A stretch of 64,000 bases of DNA from Pelagibacterium flavum (lineage in GTDB: Bacteria > Pseudomonadota > Alphaproteobacteria > Rhizobiales > Devosiaceae): positions 1,109,001-1,173,000 of the forward strand of contig NZ_CP107716.1 in the NCBI RefSeq assembly GCF_025854335.1, read 5' to 3'. Under the pieces are notes generated by a model that did not search any database, was not told the DNA's origin, and saw nothing but the letters and a program-made list of their open reading frames with translations. The position numbers and the translations under genes were made by a program. Below, piece by piece: positions 61,792 to 64,000 of the stretch (the stretch's first letter is position 1; the number at the start of each line of letters is the position of its first letter).

Positions 61792-62172
61792 ATGAGCGAT
61801 GAAAAGCCTGATCTCACCAAGACTGAAGCGCGGCAGGGAAACAGCCGTCTAATGAACTCGCGTGCGCTGATCTATGGGCTGGTTGCGATCGTCGTTCTGT
61901 TCGCGGCTGTCTATTGGTTCAGCACGGCGACATACGATGAAACAGCAACCACAACCGATGGTGGCGCTACGCTTGAAGATGTGCCCGCTGCCGACGATGA
62001 AGTGGCCACTGATCTGGACGCCTTGCCAACACCAGCTCCCACCGACGAGGCCGTGACCGAGCCAGAGGGCTCTGACGCACCGGCGATCGATACGCCCATC
62101 GAAACCACACCGGTTGATCCGGTGGGACCGGCGACCGAATCGTTGGAAACCGAGCCAGCGCCGGCCGAATAG
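61792..62172 (+). CDS. Single-pass membrane protein with acidic Pro/Thr/Ala-rich tail
   Basis: The product has 126 residues from the ATG at 61792 (GAGGGA upstream). A basic cytoplasmic N-terminus of ~30 residues, one membrane helix (ALIYGLVAIVVLFAAVYWFS), then ~75 residues of very acidic, low-complexity sequence rich in Asp, Glu, Pro, Thr and Ala with no lysine or arginine. Topology suggests a periplasmic tail. Family unknown. It is convergent with the LacI-family gene, three bases apart. Confidence 0.6.
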   Translation: MSDEKPDLTKTEARQGNSRLMNSRALIYGLVAIVVLFAAVYWFSTATYDETATTTDGGATLEDVPAADDEVATDLDALPTPAPTDEAVTEPEGSDAPAIDTPIETTPVDPVGPATESLETEPAPAE

Positions 62173-62175
62173 GCT

Positions 62176-63243
62176 TCAGGCTGGTCGACGCAGAGCGACC
62201 GAATTGCGCAGAATAAGTTCGGAGCGCAGAAGGATTTCGCGTCTTGCTGGTCTTTCACCTTCCAGCATTTCAAGCAGCAGGTCCATGCTGGCCTCGCCGA
62301 TTCTGAGGCGGGGCTGTTTCATGGTCGTTAGCGAGGGTGTTACGAAACTGGCAAAGGAAATGTCGTCAAAGCCCATAACCGAGAATTCGCGAGGCAGATC
62401 GTAGCCGCGCGCGGTGAGCGCGATCAATACGCCCAATGCGGTGGCGTCGTTGACGCAGAAAAAGGCGGTCGGAAGCTTGTCGCGCACGAACATGCGTTCG
62501 GCCGCCGCGCGTCCGCTTTCGGTGGTTCCATCGGCTTCGAGCACGAAGCTAGATTGGACAGATATGCCGGCCGCTGCGAGGGCTGTGCGAAAGCCTTGCT
62601 CGCGCAATTGGGCGACGGTCCGGCCAGAAGATTGGCCGATGAACGCGATTTCGCGATGGCCCTGGCTGATCAGGTGGTCGGTGGCAACGCGGGCGCCTTC
62701 CACGTTGTCGACACCGACAAAGGGAATGTCGGAATTGGGGATCGGCTCGTTGATCGCCACCATGGGCGGAAGCCGCACGCCGGGCTGATTGTCGACGAGG
62801 CCGAAGGGCAGATGCCCGGTCAGCAAGATGATGCCATCGGCCTGGTTGGAAGAGATGAAGCGCAGATAATCGGTTTCCCGAACGGGATCGTTCTGTGTGT
62901 TGCCGATCAGGACACCATAGCCGCGCTTGGACGCTTCGGTTTCAAGACCCACCAGGATGTTGGAAAAGTTGGGATCGCCAACGTCCGGCGCCAAAATGAG
63001 GATCATATGCGAACGCCGGGTGCGCAGATTGCGTGCCATGGCATTGGTCGTATAGCCGGTTTGCGCAACGGCTTCGATAACCCGGCGGCGCGTGGAATCG
63101 GCGACTTTGCCCGGTTCGTTGAGTGCGCGTGATACCGTGGCGATCGATACGCCAGCGATCAGTGCAACATCCTCGATCGTTGCTGGTTTGACCGCGCTCA
63201 AGGCTCTCCCCCTGCCGATGCTTTCCCTGTAAAGCACGGCCAT
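62176..63243 (-). CDS. LacI-family transcriptional regulator
   Basis: The product has 355 residues. The helix-turn-helix and hinge are TIEDVALIAGVSIATVSRALNEPGKVADSTRRRVIEAVAQTGYTTNAMARNLRTRR. The periplasmic-binding-protein-like domain shows ILAPDVGDPNFSNILVGLETEASKRGYGVLIGNTQND and VMGFDDISFASFVTPSLTTMKQP, as in sugar-responsive members. The first 15 or so residues precede the HTH and the exact start is uncertain. It is divergent from a sugar-type ABC ATPase gene; repeated GTAAAC/GTTTAC motifs lie in the gap, so it probably controls that importer and itself. Confidence 0.9.
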   Translation of the reverse strand: MAVLYRESIGRGRALSAVKPATIEDVALIAGVSIATVSRALNEPGKVADSTRRRVIEAVAQTGYTTNAMARNLRTRRSHMILILAPDVGDPNFSNILVGLETEASKRGYGVLIGNTQNDPVRETDYLRFISSNQADGIILLTGHLPFGLVDNQPGVRLPPMVAINEPIPNSDIPFVGVDNVEGARVATDHLISQGHREIAFIGQSSGRTVAQLREQGFRTALAAAGISVQSSFVLEADGTTESGRAAAERMFVRDKLPTAFFCVNDATALGVLIALTARGYDLPREFSVMGFDDISFASFVTPSLTTMKQPRLRIGEASMDLLLEMLEGERPARREILLRSELILRNSVALRRPA

Positions 63244-63309
63244 TCAAGGCATGCCGGAAACGCTCCAGCCACCTCAATCCCGACGCTATGGTTTATACAC
63301 ATCTACGTC

Positions 63310-63348
63310 TGTGTAAACCTTTACATGCCAAATGAAAAGGTTTACACA
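63310..63348. promoter_or_regulatory. Two LacI-type operators between the regulator and ABC genes
   Basis: TGTAAACCTTTACA (63312-63325) is a palindrome apart from its two central bases. TGTGTAAACCTTT (63310-63322) and AAAGGTTTACACA (63336-63348) form a perfect 13-bp inverted pair. A weaker relative, GTTTATACACA, lies at about 63292-63302. Confidence 0.65.
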
Positions 63349-63408
63349 ACTCGACAATTGGAGATGCTGGCCGCTCGGCCGGTAGGGAGATCGGGGGAGG
63401 ACTGGTGA

Positions 63409-64000
63409 ATGGCCGAAAGCGCCAGTGCGCCACATATTCTAGCAGCCAGCAGAGTTTCCAAGAGTTTTGGAGAAGTGCCGGTTCTGTTCAGTATCGATTT
63501 CGACGTTCGTGAAGGCGAAGTTCACGCGCTGATCGGGGAGAACGGTGCGGGCAAGTCCACGCTCATCAAGATACTTTCGGGCATCGAGCAGCCGACCTCG
63601 GGCACTATCGTGCTCGATGGAGAGCCGATTCGCCTTCCCTCCAATGGCGAAAGCGCGTCCCTGGGCATCGTCGTTATTCATCAGGAGCTCAATCTTGCCG
63701 AGCACCTGACCGTGGCCGAGAGCATTTTTCTGGGCCGGGAATGGGTGCGGTTCGGTTTCTTGCGCCGCAAGGACATGCTGGCCGAGGCGCAACGGATTCT
63801 CGACGGTCTTCATGTCGCCATCGACCCAAATGCCCGTATCAATACCCTTTCGGTCGCCGACAAACAGATGGTTGAAATCGCCAAGGCGATAAGCCGTGAT
63901 GCGCGGGTGCTCATCATGGACGAGCCGACGGCCGTTTTGACATCGGCTGAAACCGACATTTTTTTCGAGCAGGTGCGGCGTCTGAAATCCAAGGGCGTGG
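63409..64000 (+). CDS. Sugar-type ABC transporter ATP-binding protein (3' truncated by window edge)
   Basis: The first 197 residues are present, starting at an ATG with GGGGGAGG eight bases upstream. Walker A is GENGAGKSTLIKILSG, the Q-loop IVVIHQELNLAEHLTVAESIFLG is that of the RbsA/MglA class, and the degenerate signature LSVADKQMVEIAKAI and Walker B VLIMDEPTAVLT follow. A second ABC domain is expected beyond the edge. The divergent LacI-family regulator suggests a carbohydrate substrate. Confidence 0.9.
   Translation, partial: MAESASAPHILAASRVSKSFGEVPVLFSIDFDVREGEVHALIGENGAGKSTLIKILSGIEQPTSGTIVLDGEPIRLPSNGESASLGIVVIHQELNLAEHLTVAESIFLGREWVRFGFLRRKDMLAEAQRILDGLHVAIDPNARINTLSVADKQMVEIAKAISRDARVLIMDEPTAVLTSAETDIFFEQVRRLKSKGV

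Noticed and set aside
1-64000. CRISPR arrays, insertion sequences, tRNA or rRNA genes
   Set aside because: Looked for direct-repeat arrays, transposase motifs and the tRNA T-loop pattern; none seen. The only repeats are intergenic palindromes.

Overview
The window is about 62-64% GC chromosomal DNA of an alphaproteobacterium of the order Hyphomicrobiales (Rhizobiales). The best marker is a RirA-type Rrf2 iron regulator with its three cluster cysteines, with TGA-N9-TCA iron-responsive operators on both sides of the gene. The gene style is also that of soil or marine Devosiaceae/rhizobial relatives: many ABC importers, ThuA/ThuB, a PuuE-UraD fusion and a SigF-NrsF pair. The exact genus cannot be settled from the window. 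I saw no rRNA, tRNA, insertion sequence, phage gene or CRISPR array.

Layout. 0-3 kb: a truncated GNAT acetyltransferase, an NTF2-like protein and a SulP transporter without STAS domain. 2.4-6.2 kb: a four-gene osmoprotectant (OsmF/YehZYXW-type) ABC importer. 6.2-13 kb: a transglutaminase / circularly permuted ATP-grasp-alpha-E / transglutaminase-DUF2126 operon whose biological role is still unknown. 13.1-18.1 kb: a TRIC-like channel and a polar amino acid ABC importer co-transcribed with an AstE/AspA-type deacylase. 18.4-22.2 kb: a diguanylate cyclase, SseA, a nucleoside hydrolase, rirA and a possible iron-regulated small RNA. 22.2-32.4 kb: RutR and a reductive pyrimidine-degradation operon (omega-aminotransferase, MmsA, beta-ureidopropionase, dihydropyrimidinase, ABC importer) closed by a strong terminator. 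32.6-36.3 kb: ThuA/ThuB and a periplasmic 5'-nucleotidase. 36.5-39.9 kb: sigF-nrsF divergent from a methionine-rich periplasmic protein, a cytochrome b and a YedY-like molybdoenzyme. 39.9-56.8 kb: purine degradation (allA, allE, puuE-uraD, uraH, xdhABC, puuD, guaD, glcB, ade), interrupted by an ArsR/SRPBCC cassette. 56.9-61.6 kb: a BMP-type nucleoside ABC importer. 61.8-64 kb: a small membrane protein, a LacI regulator and the start of a sugar ABC ATPase.

How it works together. Much of the window can be read as a nucleotide-scavenging island. A periplasmic nucleotidase makes nucleosides, the BMP importer brings them in, a nucleoside hydrolase and adenine/guanine deaminases produce hypoxanthine and xanthine, and XDH, PuuD, UraH, UraD, PuuE, AllE and AllA degrade these to glyoxylate and urea. 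GlcB then turns glyoxylate into malate. Pyrimidine rings are degraded in parallel under RutR to beta-alanine and acetyl-CoA. Two enzymatic steps are not encoded here: dihydropyrimidine dehydrogenase (PreTA) and allantoate amidohydrolase (AllC).

The two strongest non-coding observations are the following. First, matching GTAAC-N16-CGAA ECF promoters lie on both strands between sigF and the methionine-rich gene; they define a hypochlorite/methionine-sulfoxide repair regulon like that known from Azospira. Second, a second RirA-type operator sits downstream of rirA, 50 bases before a perfect-looking terminator, with no gene between them.
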